A stretch of 64,000 nt of DNA from JAIBAJ01 sp965284645 (GTDB taxonomy: Bacteria; Bacteroidota; Bacteroidia; JAIBAJ01): NCBI GenBank assembly GCA_965284645.1, contig OZ260106.1:1116001-1180000 (forward strand), given 5' to 3'. The first letter of the stretch is position 1. Every line of letters begins with the position of its first letter. The notes below the pieces were generated by a model. It saw only the letters and a list, made by a program, of their open reading frames with translations, had not been told where the DNA came from and made no database searches. The position numbers and the translations under genes are program-made. Positions 1 through 14,333 of the stretch are shown here, piece by piece.

Positions 1-309
1 GCAAACAATAAAGCCCCTTCTTGCCAGACTATCATAAATGGGCGAATACACATCCCAAGTCATTTGAAAGCCATGACCAAATACAACCACCGGAAAGGAG
101 CCAAAGGCCACTGATACATTATCGCCTGCGGCTGCACCGGGGTAATATACTTCGGTTTGGATTTGTCTACCTGTACCGCCTCCACTTCCAAAGCCTCCGC
201 TGCGAAGGGGGTCGTTGAAAGTGATGGTGCGATGGCCAATAGGATAAGTTTGAGCCAATGAAAAAAGTCCGATAAATAAGAAGGAAAGGAGGAGTAAAAA
301 CAAACGCAT
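1..309 (-). CDS. secreted alpha/beta hydrolase, N-terminal part (cut by window edge)
   Basis: The frame is open from an ATG at 309 down to base 1 with no stop, giving 103 residues of a protein that continues outside the window. Residues 1-20 (MRLFLLLLSFLFIG, ending SLAQ) form a typical Bacteroidota signal peptide with cleavage after Gln. Near residues 75-84 the segment FPVVVFGHGF is the oxyanion-hole HG motif that precedes the nucleophile in alpha/beta hydrolases such as chlorophyllase or dienelactone hydrolase-like enzymes, and the following WDVYSPIYDSLARRGFIV fits the first helix and strand of that fold. The catalytic Ser, Asp and His lie beyond the edge, so substrate and activity cannot be judged. 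Confidence 0.75.
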   Translation of the reverse strand, partial: MRLFLLLLSFLFIGLFSLAQTYPIGHRTITFNDPLRSGGFGSGGGTGRQIQTEVYYPGAAAGDNVSVAFGSFPVVVFGHGFQMTWDVYSPIYDSLARRGFIVC

Positions 310-437
310 GGTAGAGGTGATGAAGGGTAAAACAGAAGACAATGGTAAAAAAAAATGGTGAGCAATTAAGGTAAAATTTTTTGATGACAAACATAGAAAA
401 CGGACTATACGAAGAACCAAAGGAAGATAAACAGGTA

Positions 438-600
438 AAAACCGGGCACGAAGCACCCCGGGTAGCGATAGAGCGTGGTACCCCACAGGACTGCGGAGGC
501 ACGGAGCAGGCCGAGGAGTACTAGCGAAAGCGCGACCTTTTCGGCCATTGCCAAACTTTTTTCAGGGTAGAAATGGGTTTGGCCGAAAAGGGACCCGCCT
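438..600 (-). repeat. family A structured repeat, copy A1
   Basis: Read on the minus strand it opens with GGCGGGTCCC at 599 and shows the outer stem CCTTTTCGGCC / GGCCGAAAAGG, then the conserved core (CTCGG, TGCTCCGTGCCTCCGCA, CCTGTGGGG, CTACCCGGGG) ending near 438. It lies in the divergent gap between the hydrolase at 309 and the peptidase at 766. Spurious small reading frames cross it. The rest of that gap (310-437 and 601-735) shows nothing I can support. Confidence 0.85.
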
Positions 601-738
601 ACAAAAAACGAGTATTTTTAGATGGAGGACCCTAACGATTCTCAAGCCATTTTTCAACTTTTTACAAACTTTTGAAAGGGCTAACCGAGAATAAACCATC
701 AAAAGTTTGCATTCTCTGATAAGTTTCTTATCATTGCC

Positions 739-746
739 TACTTTTA
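739..746 (+). promoter_or_regulatory. possible -7 element of the S15 peptidase gene
   Basis: TACTTTTA lies 19 bases before the ATG at 766 and matches the Bacteroidota -7 consensus TAnnTTTG in all but the last base. No well-spaced -33 TTG is seen, so this is a weak call. Confidence 0.3.
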
Positions 747-765
747 CCTAACACCCCCACCCAAT

Positions 766-3750
766 ATGAAAAAAGTTCTACTGGCAGCATGCGGTCTAAT
801 TGCTCAAGTGACGGGCTTTTCGCAAGCCGTTCTCAACGGGAAAATTGATGATTTTAGCGAATTGTCTACGTCCTATACCATACCTTTTTCGATGCACGAT
901 GGGGTGAAGCTCATGACGGACGTGTATTTGCCGGTTACCCGCGACTGTTTGACGGTTCCGGTAGATTTTAGCGGCATGCAGTTTCAGGTGATGCTGATTA
1001 AACGGGGAACGCAAATAATTCGGTACGACTCCATTAATCACCAGGCCAATCCCAATCCTTTCCAATTGCCTATGGTGTTTTCGCGAACGCCTTACAACAA
1101 AGGGGATGGTAGCAATGCTGAAGGTTCGTTGGTGGCCATGCTAGGGTACGCTTATGCGGTGCAAGATATGCGCGGCCGGTATACCAGTGAAGGGGTTTAT
1201 TTGCCTTTGATGAGCGATAGTTGGAATAAAAACCCTTACCATACTTTCCAGCACAATTTGGATGTGATGCCGCCCAACCACCCCAGCAATGGAAATTTGC
1301 ATGAGGATGGTTATTACTCCATTAAATACATAACCGATTCGCTGCGTTGGAATTTTGATTTGGATTATGATGGAATTACCGATATCAATGATAAAATGGT
1401 TAATGGTCGTATTGGTATGTTTGGTGCATCGGCTTTGGGTTATAACCAATACCAGGCAGCCGCGGCGCATAAAGTGGATGATACCCGACCAGGTTTGAAA
1501 TGTTTGACTCCGATAGTAGCACCGGGTGAGTTTTATAAATCAACAGGTTATCACAATGGCGTGTTCAGAGACCGGTTGGTAACGGGCTGGTTAAAAGGCC
1601 AAATTTTTACCGGAACCGATGATGACCGCATTCCGGAAGATGAAGCAGATGCTAGTGCCGATTCCTATTTTGGAGCCGTTCAAAACAATATCCATTCTTC
1701 GTTCGATTATAACCTGCCCAATAAATTTGTTGCTGCGAATAAAGCCATCGACCATTTTGTTGAAATCCAATACGAGGATGCGGCCGGAAATAAAAGCTAT
1801 GCAGGTTATTATCCGAGTAGTATAGGCCGTTCGGATATGGATATTACGAGAGCCATGGTCGACGAAAACGGGGAAGGTTCGCTCAGCGGGACCCACTCGA
1901 GGTATACCAATATGGAAGTGCCGGCCTATCATTTGACAGGTTGGTGGGATATCTTTATTGATGGACAAATTGAGACTTGGGCCAATATGCGCAAACACCT
2001 CGACCGCAGTAAAAAGAATTATAAGTTGCAAAAGTTGGTTATTGGTCCGTGGGCTCACCAAACCATTGGACAGCGCACTACCGGCGACATGACCTATCCG
2101 GGTAATGTAATCGATTTGATAGGTTTAAATTTTGATGAATTCGATACCGATAATATTCCATTGGGGAAAGCCCTTCGTTCGGAGCTTATCGCCTGGTTCA
2201 GGTATAATTTGAATTATCAGGAAGGGTCTTATATTGGCGAACCCACCTGCGTGATACCCAAAAATTTGACCCCCCAACCTGTGAATGTAAACGGTTTGGT
2301 GCTTGGTAACATTGTTGTTCCGGCAGAAGATATTAAATTGACTTTTAATCAATTGCTGGGCGTGTTGAATGGTAGCCAAGGCATTGATAGTGTAAAAATC
2401 ATTGTCAATTCCCCGTTGCTCAATATCACCGATTCGGTAATTTACTACAATTACGAACCAAGCGGTACACCATTGGTTCCTTCCTTAGGTACAGATAGTA
2501 TTGTATCCATTCCCTACCGCGATTTTGCCAATGATTATGACGTACCGAATGTGCGTTTTTATGTGCCCGGCCCCAACAACGATGGTGTAGCAGAGAACGA
2601 ATCGGTGGGTAATTATTGGTTTCCAGCCGATACCTTTCCGTTGCAAGCTCCCTTTGTAGAATTCAAAGATGTGTATATGCATCCCAATGGAAAGCTTGAT
2701 TTGCCAGGAGCATCACAGGCACCAACCAATATCGAAGACGAATACAATATTTATGTGCATGATCCAGATGATCCTTTGCGTACCTGCGGTGGTGGAAATA
2801 TGATTGAGCGCACCCCAGATGGAAATAGGGATAGTCAAGGACAAATGGATTTTAATTCCGATGAAAATAGAACCGCTTGTTTGAGCCGTCCGGGTATTAT
2901 CGCTTATACCTCCGATGTGATGACGGATACCTTGTGTGTAATTGGATTCCCCAATGCTACTGTATATGCCAAATCAAATCCAGGAGGGGCCAATGATGGC
3001 GACTCTACCGATACCGACTTTTTTGTTAGGGTGTTGGATGTTTATCCTGATGGACGCGAGTTTTTTGTTGTGGAAGGGGCAGTAAATGCGCGGGGAAGGG
3101 AGTATGCGCGCAATTTGTTGGAGCACCCTGAAATGGATACCGAGTTTCCCTATCCAAATGATAAAACACCGTTTACCAATATTGAGACAGGGAAAATTTA
3201 TGAATACAAGTTTCAGATGTTCCCGATTGCCTATACCTGGGGCAAAGGTCACCGTATGAAAGTATTGATTAGCAGTTCTAATTTTGACCGTTTTCAGGTG
3301 AATCCGAATATTCCTATCCAAGCAGGCGAATTTTTCCGTCGTAAGCCGGGCGATGGACAAACCTATACCTTCAACGGAGTGGAATATGCACCAAGGGTTG
3401 CAGTTCAAAGGGTTGCGTTTTCTACGGAGCATCCAACCCATATTAGTTTGCCCGTTTACAGTCAACAATATGTGGGAACGGAGGAAGAAGGTCCGTCCGC
3501 TCAAGCAAGTTTAGGTGCTTTGGTTTATCCCAATCCAAGTGCTGGTGCTTTCACGGTTTACATGAGCCACCAATCCGATTATAAGGTTTCCTTGCTCGAT
3601 ATTGCTGGTAAAACATTGTTGAACACAGGCTTTTCTGGAGAGAAATTGGACCTTAGCTTGCAAGGATACAGCTCGGGAATGTACTTTATTTCCATTCAAG
3701 ACGAGCAATCGGGTGAGCATTGGGTGGAGAAATTGCAATTGAAGAATTAA
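766..3750 (+). CDS. secreted CocE/NonD-type S15 peptidase or esterase with T9SS sorting domain
   Basis: This 994-residue protein starts with a signal peptide (MKKVLLAACGLIAQVTGFSQ). The X-Pro dipeptidyl-peptidase/cocaine esterase-like hydrolase domain begins near residue 36 (SYTIPFSMHDGVKLMTDVYL). The triad expected for the family is visible: Ser222 in GASALGY (family GxS), Asp395 in GWWDIFIDG and His431 in GPWAHQ. A jelly-roll C-terminal domain of the X-Pro DPP type follows up to about residue 890. The last 75 residues (LVYPNPSAGAF to the end) are a type A T9SS sorting domain, so the enzyme is probably secreted through the outer membrane and anchored or released. About 130 residues around 500-640 have no counterpart in the compact family members I know. 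Substrate is unknown; ester or peptide hydrolysis is inferred. Confidence 0.88.
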   Translation: MKKVLLAACGLIAQVTGFSQAVLNGKIDDFSELSTSYTIPFSMHDGVKLMTDVYLPVTRDCLTVPVDFSGMQFQVMLIKRGTQIIRYDSINHQANPNPFQLPMVFSRTPYNKGDGSNAEGSLVAMLGYAYAVQDMRGRYTSEGVYLPLMSDSWNKNPYHTFQHNLDVMPPNHPSNGNLHEDGYYSIKYITDSLRWNFDLDYDGITDINDKMVNGRIGMFGASALGYNQYQAAAAHKVDDTRPGLKCLTPIVAPGEFYKSTGYHNGVFRDRLVTGWLKGQIFTGTDDDRIPEDEADASADSYFGAVQNNIHSSFDYNLPNKFVAANKAIDHFVEIQYEDAAGNKSYAGYYPSSIGRSDMDITRAMVDENGEGSLSGTHSRYTNMEVPAYHLTGWWDIFIDGQIETWANMRKHLDRSKKNYKLQKLVIGPWAHQTIGQRTTGDMTYPGNVIDLIGLNFDEFDTDNIPLGKALRSELIAWFRYNLNYQEGSYIGEPTCVIPKNLTPQPVNVNGLVLGNIVVPAEDIKLTFNQLLGVLNGSQGIDSVKIIVNSPLLNITDSVIYYNYEPSGTPLVPSLGTDSIVSIPYRDFANDYDVPNVRFYVPGPNNDGVAENESVGNYWFPADTFPLQAPFVEFKDVYMHPNGKLDLPGASQAPTNIEDEYNIYVHDPDDPLRTCGGGNMIERTPDGNRDSQGQMDFNSDENRTACLSRPGIIAYTSDVMTDTLCVIGFPNATVYAKSNPGGANDGDSTDTDFFVRVLDVYPDGREFFVVEGAVNARGREYARNLLEHPEMDTEFPYPNDKTPFTNIETGKIYEYKFQMFPIAYTWGKGHRMKVLISSSNFDRFQVNPNIPIQAGEFFRRKPGDGQTYTFNGVEYAPRVAVQRVAFSTEHPTHISLPVYSQQYVGTEEEGPSAQASLGALVYPNPSAGAFTVYMSHQSDYKVSLLDIAGKTLLNTGFSGEKLDLSLQGYSSGMYFISIQDEQSGEHWVEKLQLKN

Positions 3751-3920
3751 TCCGGAATTTGTCATTTGGATCAGCTTGTTGAGAAATGACAGGCGGAAGA
3801 GAGGAAGGGAAACCTTTTTTTAAAGACCTTTTCTGCCCAAATTCCGTACGTGAAAATTAGAACCTTCAAGATTTAAATGAACGATTGGGTGTAGCTCTCC
3901 ATTTTTGATAAGTTGACTTT

Positions 3921-4090
3921 GGCGGGCCCCCAACCGCCAAAACCTTTCTACCTCTATTTCAACATTTGCATGGGCGGTTGGGTCAGGCTATCGCTAATAC
4001 TCCTCAGCCTGCTCCCCCGAAAATTCCCCGGGGAGCAGGCTTGCGGGGTATCACGCTCTATCCTTGCCCGACATCTCCGCATAGCATTCT
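3921..4090 (+). repeat. family A structured repeat, copy A2
   Basis: Starts GGCGGGCCCCC and carries the outer stem CCCAACCGCC / GGCGGTTGGG, a different pair of arms from A1 but again complementary. The core is altered: the usual TGCTCCGTGCCTCCGC is replaced by a long perfect hairpin, CCTGCTCCCC paired with GGGGAGCAGG at about 4008-4042. It is followed after some 35 bases by an M1 element. Confidence 0.85.
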
Positions 4091-4125
4091 ACTGTAGCTT
4101 GGCCTTTGTTTTTCATTCCAGTGTA

Positions 4126-4308
4126 TTAAACCCAAATTACGCATTAGAAATCGTAATGAAGCTTTCAAATGCAATAAAGACGAGGGTTTCAGGTTAATTT
4201 TTGGGTGAAGGAATAGTAAACTATTTTGAAGTCAAAAATTGTTCTGAAATCCTTGTATTTGAAGCAGTTGGAAGCTGTAATAGATTTCTAATGCTGAATT
4301 TGGGTTAA
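4126..4308 (+). mobile_element. M1 MITE-like element, copy 1
   Basis: A 183-bp element that is present a second time at 42605-42787 with a single mismatch that I can see. Its ends are inverted repeats of about 23 bp (AACCCAAATTACGCATTAGA on the left; the complement of the right end reads AACCCAAATTCAGCATTAGA), each flanked by TTAA. It has no coding capacity, so any movement would need a transposase from elsewhere. The near identity of the two copies suggests recent spread. Confidence 0.85.
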
Positions 4309-4330
4309 ATCAAAATGCAAATACGATAAG

Positions 4331-4411
4331 TCCCAAATAAATCAATTGGCGAATTATCTATAACGAATTACTAGATTTAGTTGGCTTACCCAATTAAGAA
4401 ATGCTAATTTG
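4331..4411 (+). mobile_element. diverged fragment of an M2 MITE-like element
   Basis: The stretch CCCAAATAAATC ... CGAATTACTAGATTTAG ... GGCTTACCCAATTA parallels the left half of the intact M2 copies (CCCAAATTAATC ... CGAACTACTTGATTTAG ... GGGTTTACCCCGATT). It lies directly after M1, so this gap holds three repeats in a row. Confidence 0.55.
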
Positions 4412-4790
4412 TTTTCTGAGTTAAATAATATTAGTATAAAAGATCTGCGTAAATTCCACGGGCATCAAATGCATATTGTTATTAAAATATTTTAAAGCAG
4501 CTGTTTTTAGAATTGAACTGGTTTTATGAGCAATTAAATCCATAATATTTATTCTTATTTATTTGATTTATAAATATTTTTAATAGTAATATAAATAATT
4601 TTTGTCTGCATTTTGACGTGGTTTTATTTGAATTAATAAATTGGCTTATTCCATTGTTTAAGTTGAAAAGGAGCCGATAAGGACTTGCTTTAAGGGATAT
4701 TGATTTCTTAAAATTTGGTTTGCCGAACTGGAAACTTTCGGCCTTTTTTAAGTTTCCTGCGCCATTATGGTCGGCAATTCAAAAATTTTG
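4412..4790. other. AT-rich intergenic stretch without recognised content
   Basis: Very AT-rich sequence between the repeat cluster and the adhesin gene. No reading frame of plausible coding character, RNA gene or terminator is seen. TATCTTGC at 4791-4798, 38 bases before the adhesin start, is a weak match to the Bacteroidota -7 element. Confidence 0.4.
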
Positions 4791-4835
4791 TATCTTGCGC
4801 GCTTGTCTAAAAGAACGATTTTTACGTCTACTTAC

Positions 4836-10531
<5,696 letters not shown>

Positions 10532-11872
10532 TTCTTCCTCCTGTTGTAGTTGCTGATTTCACCTTCCAACAAAATCCACAGTGTGGAACCAACACGGTTA
10601 CCTTTTCTGATAATTCCCTTGAAGGCTTCCCAACGAATTTTCAATGGGATTTTGGAGATGGAACCGGCTTAAACCCTAGCAACGCAACGCCAAGCCATAC
10701 CTATAATACACCCGGTATTTTCTCCGTTAAAATGGTGGCCGATAACGGAATTTTTTCCGATACGGTTGTTTATCCAAATATCATACAGGTTTGGCCTTTC
10801 CCCAATGCCAATTTAAAAGCAAACCCAACCGTAGCTTGCGATTCCATGGAAGTACGTTTCTTCGACCAATCCGAAGGGGCGGTGAGCTGGAATTGGGATT
10901 TCGGTGATGGCTCTGCCTCCTTAAACAGTGCCTTGCAAAACCCTCCTCATTTGTTTGACAATGCCGGAACCTACAATATTACCTTAGAAGTAACCAACGA
11001 ATTTGGATGTACCGATGATACAACCCTATTTTCCTACATTACTATTCATCCTTCACCAAACGCAGGTTTTAGTACAATAGATACTATGGTTTGTACTACA
11101 GTACCTGTTGTTTTCGATGCCAGCTCCTCCAACCCTATCAATACCATTACCGAATATTTATGGACTTTTGAAGGTGGAAATCCAGATTCACTTTTGGCTA
11201 CAACCCCTGATGCCGTAACAACTTACGATCGTCCTGGCACCTTTGATGTAACATTAATGGTAACCAATAATTTTGGCTGTACCGATACCGTAACGGTTAA
11301 GGATTATATTGATGCTATTCCTTATCCGGAAGCCTCTTTCTATCCAGATACCACTGTTTTGATGATGCCAGATACTACTATTCAGCTTATCAATACCAGT
11401 CGTTACTACGATACGTGGCAGTGGTCTTATGGCAATGGTGATGGTAGCGCCAGAGAAAGAAACCCAATTGCCATTTATCCAGATTCAGGCGACTATACCA
11501 TTACCTTAATTGTGGAAAATGAACTGGGTTGTCAGGATACAGCTGTAGTGAAAATCAAAGTATTTGAACAAGAAACGATCTTCCTGCCAACGGCCTTTAC
11601 CCCAGATGGAGACGGTTTGAATGAAACCTATTCACCCAAAGGAAGAGGTATTAAGGATTATGAATTTATGGTCTTCGACCGTTGGGGCCAAACCTTGTTT
11701 AGATCCAAATCCATCAAGTTTGGATGGGATGGAACTAATCGCAATGGAGATCCTGTTCCATCGGGAATCTACGCCTACAAGTTATATGTTGAATGGTATA
11801 CCGGAAGGACCTATTCAACCTTAGGCAGTGTTAGTTTAATGAAATAGTTTAATCTTAAAATCACAACATACA

Positions 11873-12340
11873 ATGAAAACAATGCAAGATTGGTTGGACG
11901 AATACCAAGTAAGTCACCAAAACAAAACAAATAAGGCGATACACTGGATTTGTATTCCTCATATTTTCTTTACGGTGGTAGGACTTTTATGGTCGATTAA
12001 ACTTCCAATCGAATTAGCTGCTGGTTTCCAAGCCAATGTGGCATTGATTGCCCTAGTTTTGGTATTTGCCTATTATTCCATGCTCTCTTTCCCATTGGCC
12101 ATTGGTATGGGTGTGTTCTCTGCCCTTTGTGCTTTCCTGTGCTACAAAATCGAATTGGCCGCCTTTATGCCGCTTTGGCAATTAAGCCTAATCATTTTTG
12201 TGGTGGCTTGGATTGGCCAATTCTACGGTCACAGTGTGGAAGGAAAAAAACCTTCGTTCTTGAAGGATTTGCAATTCTTGATGATTGGCCCAGCTTGGAT
12301 CATGGCAGATATTTTTAAGAAAATCGGCATTAAATATTAA
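11873..12340 (+). CDS. Mpo1/DUF962-family membrane protein
   Basis: A 155-residue protein of the family of yeast Mpo1 (YGL010w), an iron-dependent dioxygenase of 2-hydroxy fatty acids. The family signature is near the start: WLDEYQVSHQNKTNKAIHW with ICIPH just after, supplying the conserved histidines. Four hydrophobic segments (about 29-47, 53-72, 75-95 and 104-121) fit a small integral membrane protein. It starts 25 bases after the adhesin stop and ends 13 bases before the aldehyde dehydrogenase, which may place both lipid/aldehyde genes in one transcript. Enzyme activity in bacteria is inferred from the family. An ATG at 11882 is an alternative start. Confidence 0.85.
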   Translation: MKTMQDWLDEYQVSHQNKTNKAIHWICIPHIFFTVVGLLWSIKLPIELAAGFQANVALIALVLVFAYYSMLSFPLAIGMGVFSALCAFLCYKIELAAFMPLWQLSLIIFVVAWIGQFYGHSVEGKKPSFLKDLQFLMIGPAWIMADIFKKIGIKY

Positions 12341-12353
12341 TTCTATTTCAACT

Positions 12354-13780
12354 ATGTCAGACGTACTTACAGCTCCTGAACCTGTTCAGCAAAAGAAAAA
12401 TACCATCGATGCTTTTAACTTGATAAAAAAGCAAAGAGATTTTTTCAATACAGGAAAAACCAAATCCCTGGAATTCCGCATCCAAATGCTGGAAAAGTTG
12501 CTGGGTGCAATGACAAAATATGAGAAGGAACTTGAACAAGCCTTGTGGACAGATTTGCGCAAACCCCAAATGGAGGCTTGGGCAACCGAAGTTGGAATTA
12601 CCATTGCTGAAACAAAATCAGCCATCCAATCGGTAAAAAAATGGATGAAACCAGAGCGGGTAGGTACGCCTCTTTTTTCTTGCCAGGTTCTAGCTGGATC
12701 TATCCGGAACCGTATGGCGTATGTTTGATTATCTCGCCTTGGAATTACCCATTGAAAAATCTAATGGGCCCTGTCCTTGGCTGCATTTCAGCAGGAAATA
12801 CCGGAATTTTAAAACCTTCTGAGCTTTCTCCTGCCACTTCGGCCATGATTAAAAAGCTTATTTCCGAGACCTTTCCTCCCGAATACCTCGTTGTTGTTGA
12901 AGGAGCTGCCGATGAAACGCAACAACTCCTTGAAGAACGCTTCGACTATATTATGTTCACCGGCGGAACCGAAATCGGAAGGATTATTTACCAAAAAGCA
13001 GCTAAACACCTTACACCGGTTACCCTAGAGCTGGGGGGCAAAAGTCCTTGCATTGTGGATGCCCAAACCGACCTTGATGTTACCGTAAAACGTATCGCTT
13101 GGGGAAAATATACCAATGCCGGACAAATTTGCATCGCTCCTGATTATATCCTGGTGCATAAAAGCATAAAGACGGCCTTCATTGAAAAGATGAAAGCTAC
13201 AATAAAAACCTTTTTCGGTGACAATCCAAAAGCATCAAAAGACTTTGGACGTATTATTTCTCCAAGGCATTTCAACCGTGTAAAGAATTTAATTGATGGT
13301 GAAGTAATTGTAGGAGGTGAAACAGACGAATCGGAAAAATATATCGCACCAACTGTAATAAACAATGTAAAGCTTACAGATAAGGTCATGCAAGAGGAGA
13401 TTTTCGGTCCTATTATGCCTATTTTGGAATGGGAGAAACCGGAAGATGTGATTAAATTAATTAACGCAGGTAGCAAACCTTTGGCCTTGTATATCTTCTC
13501 TACCAATTCCGATTTCAAAGAAAAAATTATCAATGAAACTTCTTCGGGCGCCGTTGTAATCAACGATGTGCTCGTGCATGCAGGCCATAGCGGACTACCT
13601 TTTGGTGGTGTTGGAAACAGCGGAATGGGTGCCTACAACGGTAAAATTGGTTTTGACACCTTCTCGCACCGCAAACCCGTTCTAAAACGCTCCTTCCTTG
13701 GTGATGTAAAACAGCGTTATGCGCCCTATGATGATAGCAAGGTGAACTTCATCAAGTTTGCTATCCGAAAATTGATGTAG
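12354..13780 (+). CDS. aldehyde dehydrogenase, class 3 type, interrupted by a frameshift
   Basis: The gene begins at ATG 12354 (MSDVLTAPEP) and stays in frame to KKWMKPERVGTPLF. There a run of six T (12673-12678) breaks the frame; with seven T it would continue as PLFFLPGSSWIYPEPYGVC, the expected family sequence. From there to 13780 it is intact: LIISPWNYPL, the NAD-site region GNTGILKPSE, FTGGTEIGR, the catalytic glutamate in LELGGKSP, the catalytic cysteine in NAGQICIAPD, and the C-terminal SGLPFGGVGNSGMG. The restored length of about 475 residues suits ALDH3 enzymes, which oxidise long-chain or aromatic aldehydes. As written, the product is split into two overlapping frames (12354-12728 and 12641-13780). 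A homopolymer error is as likely as true decay. Confidence 0.88.
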
Positions 13781-13833
13781 GTTAAGCAATTTCCTAGATT
13801 GGAATAAAAAAGAGGTAAGGTTAATTAGGTTTA

Positions 13834-13990
13834 GGCGGGTCCCATTCGCCCAAAACCAGTCTACCCTGAATCTTAATTTTACTCAGGGCTCATGGTCGGG
13901 CTATTCGTTTCTAGTCCTCGGTCTGCTCCGTTCCTCCGCATCCCTGTGGGCTATCCACTGCTATCCCTACCCGAGATCCTCCGTGTCTGG
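13834..13990 (+). repeat. family A structured repeat, copy A3
   Basis: Starts GGCGGGTCCCATTCGCCC. The outer stem is imperfect here (CCCATTCGCCC against GGGCTCATGG). The core is the second subtype: CTAGTCCTCGGTCTGCTCCG, CCGCATCCCTGTGG (a short hairpin), then GGGCTATCCACTGCTATCCC. It lies between the convergent aldehyde dehydrogenase and Omp85 genes. Confidence 0.85.
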
Positions 13991-14009
13991 CAGCGGTGTG
14001 AAAATAGCG

Positions 14010-14272
14010 AATAGCTAAAAGGGTTATTTGTTAATGGTTAATAGGGATTAGCGAATGGCGAATTGGGGGGAGGGTTAATTGTTAATTGTTATTGGTTAAT
14101 AGGGATTAGCGAATGGCGAATAGGGAATATGAGAGAAAAGGGTTATTTGTTAATTGTTATTGGGGGAATAACCTTTTCCGCAAGGAAAAAAATCAGTGAA
14201 AATCAGTATAGTCCGTTTCATCAGTGTACCATCCATCAGTGAGAATCAGTAAATTCTGTTTCATCTGTGTAC
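14010..14272. repeat. short direct repeats in the convergent gap
   Basis: Two kinds are seen. TTAATAGGGATTAGCGAATG occurs twice, at about 14039 and 14096, amid other TTAATTGTTA-type words. Downstream, two imperfect 40-base units of the form ATCAGTGAAAATCAGT ... TTTCATCAGTGTACC lie at about 14193-14230 and 14234-14272. No gene is present between 13781 and 14333. Confidence 0.6.
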
Positions 14273-14333
14273 CAACCCCTCTACCAAAATCATAATCATC
14301 CCAAAAATCAGCGTTCGAATAAAAGCATTCCAA

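Noticed and set aside
167..502. Open frame giving a 111-residue protein across repeat A1
   Set aside because: It is a translation of the family A repeat; similar frames occur across other copies (for example 28923-29123, 49077-49282, 58919-59203), always out of keeping with the covarying stem and with no start or ribosome site.
4767..4835. Longer start for the first adhesin
   Set aside because: The extra 23 residues would place a basic segment before the signal peptide; ATG 4836 begins a standard one.
14010..14272. Possible CRISPR or phage attachment site in the convergent gap
   Set aside because: Repeats are imperfect, without regular spacers, and no integrase or tRNA lies near.
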